A stretch of DNA of 64,000 nt from Clostridium sp. TW13 (GTDB lineage: Bacteria > Bacillota > Clostridia > Clostridiales > Clostridiaceae), in NCBI RefSeq assembly GCF_024345225.1, contig NZ_BROD01000001.1:1870362-1934361 (forward strand). The letters are read 5' to 3'. The position numbers were made by a program, and so were the translations under genes. Under the pieces are notes generated by a model that saw only the letters and a program-made list of their open reading frames with translations, had not been told where the DNA came from and searched no databases. Below, piece after piece: positions 63,546 to 64,000 of this stretch (the first letter of the stretch is position 1; each line of letters opens with the position of its first letter).

Positions 63546-64000
63546 TACTCTATTCCCCCTAAAAGTTGATTTATTTCTGAATATTTTTTTGAAGTACTTG
63601 CAAAAGCTTCAGTACTCATATTTTTCGCATTTTTAATTTGTACAAGTTTTAATAGATTTAAAGATAATTCTTTATAAATTTCTTTATCACCTTGCTTTAC
63701 TGAACCTAAATGTCTTTTTATTGTGTTTACATCGCCTCTGGCCACAGGTCCAGTTAATGAATCCATAAAACCTTTTTCAGAGATATTTTTAATATTCCCT
63801 TTGATAAGTGGATATATAGCATTAAGCGCTTCTTTTTCACTTAAGCCCATATCCTTTAAATAACTTGTTCCTATCTCCAGCAAAGATAAAACTAGGTTTG
63901 AAACAAAAACATTAGCTAAATGATAAACTGAAGATGTATCCTTTTCTCTTATAAAATATTTATTTTTAAGATTATTCATGAGATTAATTATAGGTACATT
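63545..64000 (-). CDS. DUF2520-type Rossmann protein, C-terminal part (cut by window edge)
   Basis: The frame is open to the end of the window, so only the last 152 residues are seen. They contain [45 protein letters not shown] and [21 protein letters not shown]. This is the helical DUF2520 domain that follows a Rossmann domain in a family of predicted oxidoreductases. Such genes are often joined to panB-panC-panD in clostridia, where a normal PanE is missing, so ketopantoate reductase activity is plausible but inferred. Its stop overlaps the panB start. Confidence 0.75.
   Translation of the reverse strand, partial: NVPIINLMNNLKNKYFIREKDTSSVYHLANVFVSNLVLSLLEIGTSYLKDMGLSEKEALNAIYPLIKGNIKNISEKGFMDSLTGPVARGDVNTIKRHLGSVKQGDKEIYKELSLNLLKLVQIKNAKNMSTEAFASTSKKYSEINQLLGGIE

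Noticed and set aside
1-64000. CRISPR arrays, tRNA or rRNA genes, prophage or defence systems
   Set aside because: No regularly spaced repeats, no tRNA-like cloverleaf and no phage or nuclease gene sets were found by reading. A tRNA scan and defence-family search would be decisive.

Overview
The window is low-GC (AT-rich) Gram-positive DNA from an endospore-forming Clostridium-type bacterium. The evidence is the spoIIGA-sigE-sigG block, sigK, spoIVA and a YlmC/YmxH-type gene, together with strong AGGAGG ribosome binding sites, frequent TTG/GTG starts, a T-box in front of alaS, and nadABC and panBCD arranged as in clostridia. No rRNA, tRNA, CRISPR array, prophage or complete insertion sequence was seen. 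I cannot name the species.

Region 1 (1-9.6 kb) is accessory and almost entirely on the minus strand. It holds the start of a UvrA-like ABC ATPase, an alpha/beta hydrolase, two histidine phosphatases plus the decayed tail of a third, an APH-type phosphotransferase, a multi-span glycosyltransferase, two amide or amine-type small-molecule modifiers (a GNAT acetyltransferase and a cytidine/blasticidin-type deaminase), an MFS exporter and a VOC protein. It looks like a collection of detoxification and modification genes. It ends with an isolated plus-strand gene for a 53-residue peptide whose C-terminus is Cys-rich, like a modified-peptide precursor.

Region 2 (9.6-26 kb) is conserved core: ispH-cmk-baiN-rpiR and rluB, a tiny Gly/Cys/Asn-rich peptide, the NAD operon nadABC (plus strand), an ATP-cone protein, an AI-2E-type permease, then spoIVA, gpsA, der and a DUF512 radical-SAM gene.

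Region 3 (26-34 kb) is the phosphate regulon: pstSCAB-phoU and pgeF-phoP-phoR. Arrays of TTAACA-like hexamers spaced 10-12 bp apart lie upstream of both pstS and the pgeF-phoPR transcript, so PhoP probably controls transport and its own synthesis.

Region 4 (34-46 kb) combines sporulation and division: nrdR, ylmC, sigG (with a SigF/SigG-type promoter), spoIIGA-sigE (with a wide-spaced promoter resembling spoIIG), ftsZ, ftsA, a GT2 glycosyltransferase, pilT, an uninterrupted sigK and a penicillin-binding transpeptidase.

Region 5 (46-59 kb) is housekeeping: udk, a U32 peptidase, an O-methyltransferase, mltG, typA, RNase J, a Fur-family repressor, a DUF1292 gene, and the conserved alaS-ireB-ruvX group. 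alaS is preceded by a T-box whose apparent specifier is GCU.

Region 6 (59-64 kb) holds cysS and the pantothenate operon (DUF2520 gene-panB-panC-panD). The most striking element in the window is here: cysS has no T-box. Instead it has a good promoter, a 17-codon leader peptide with five consecutive Cys codons, and an attenuator-like hairpin. The loop of that hairpin is occupied by a 67-bp inverted-repeat mobile element. A half copy of the same element lies at 8541.
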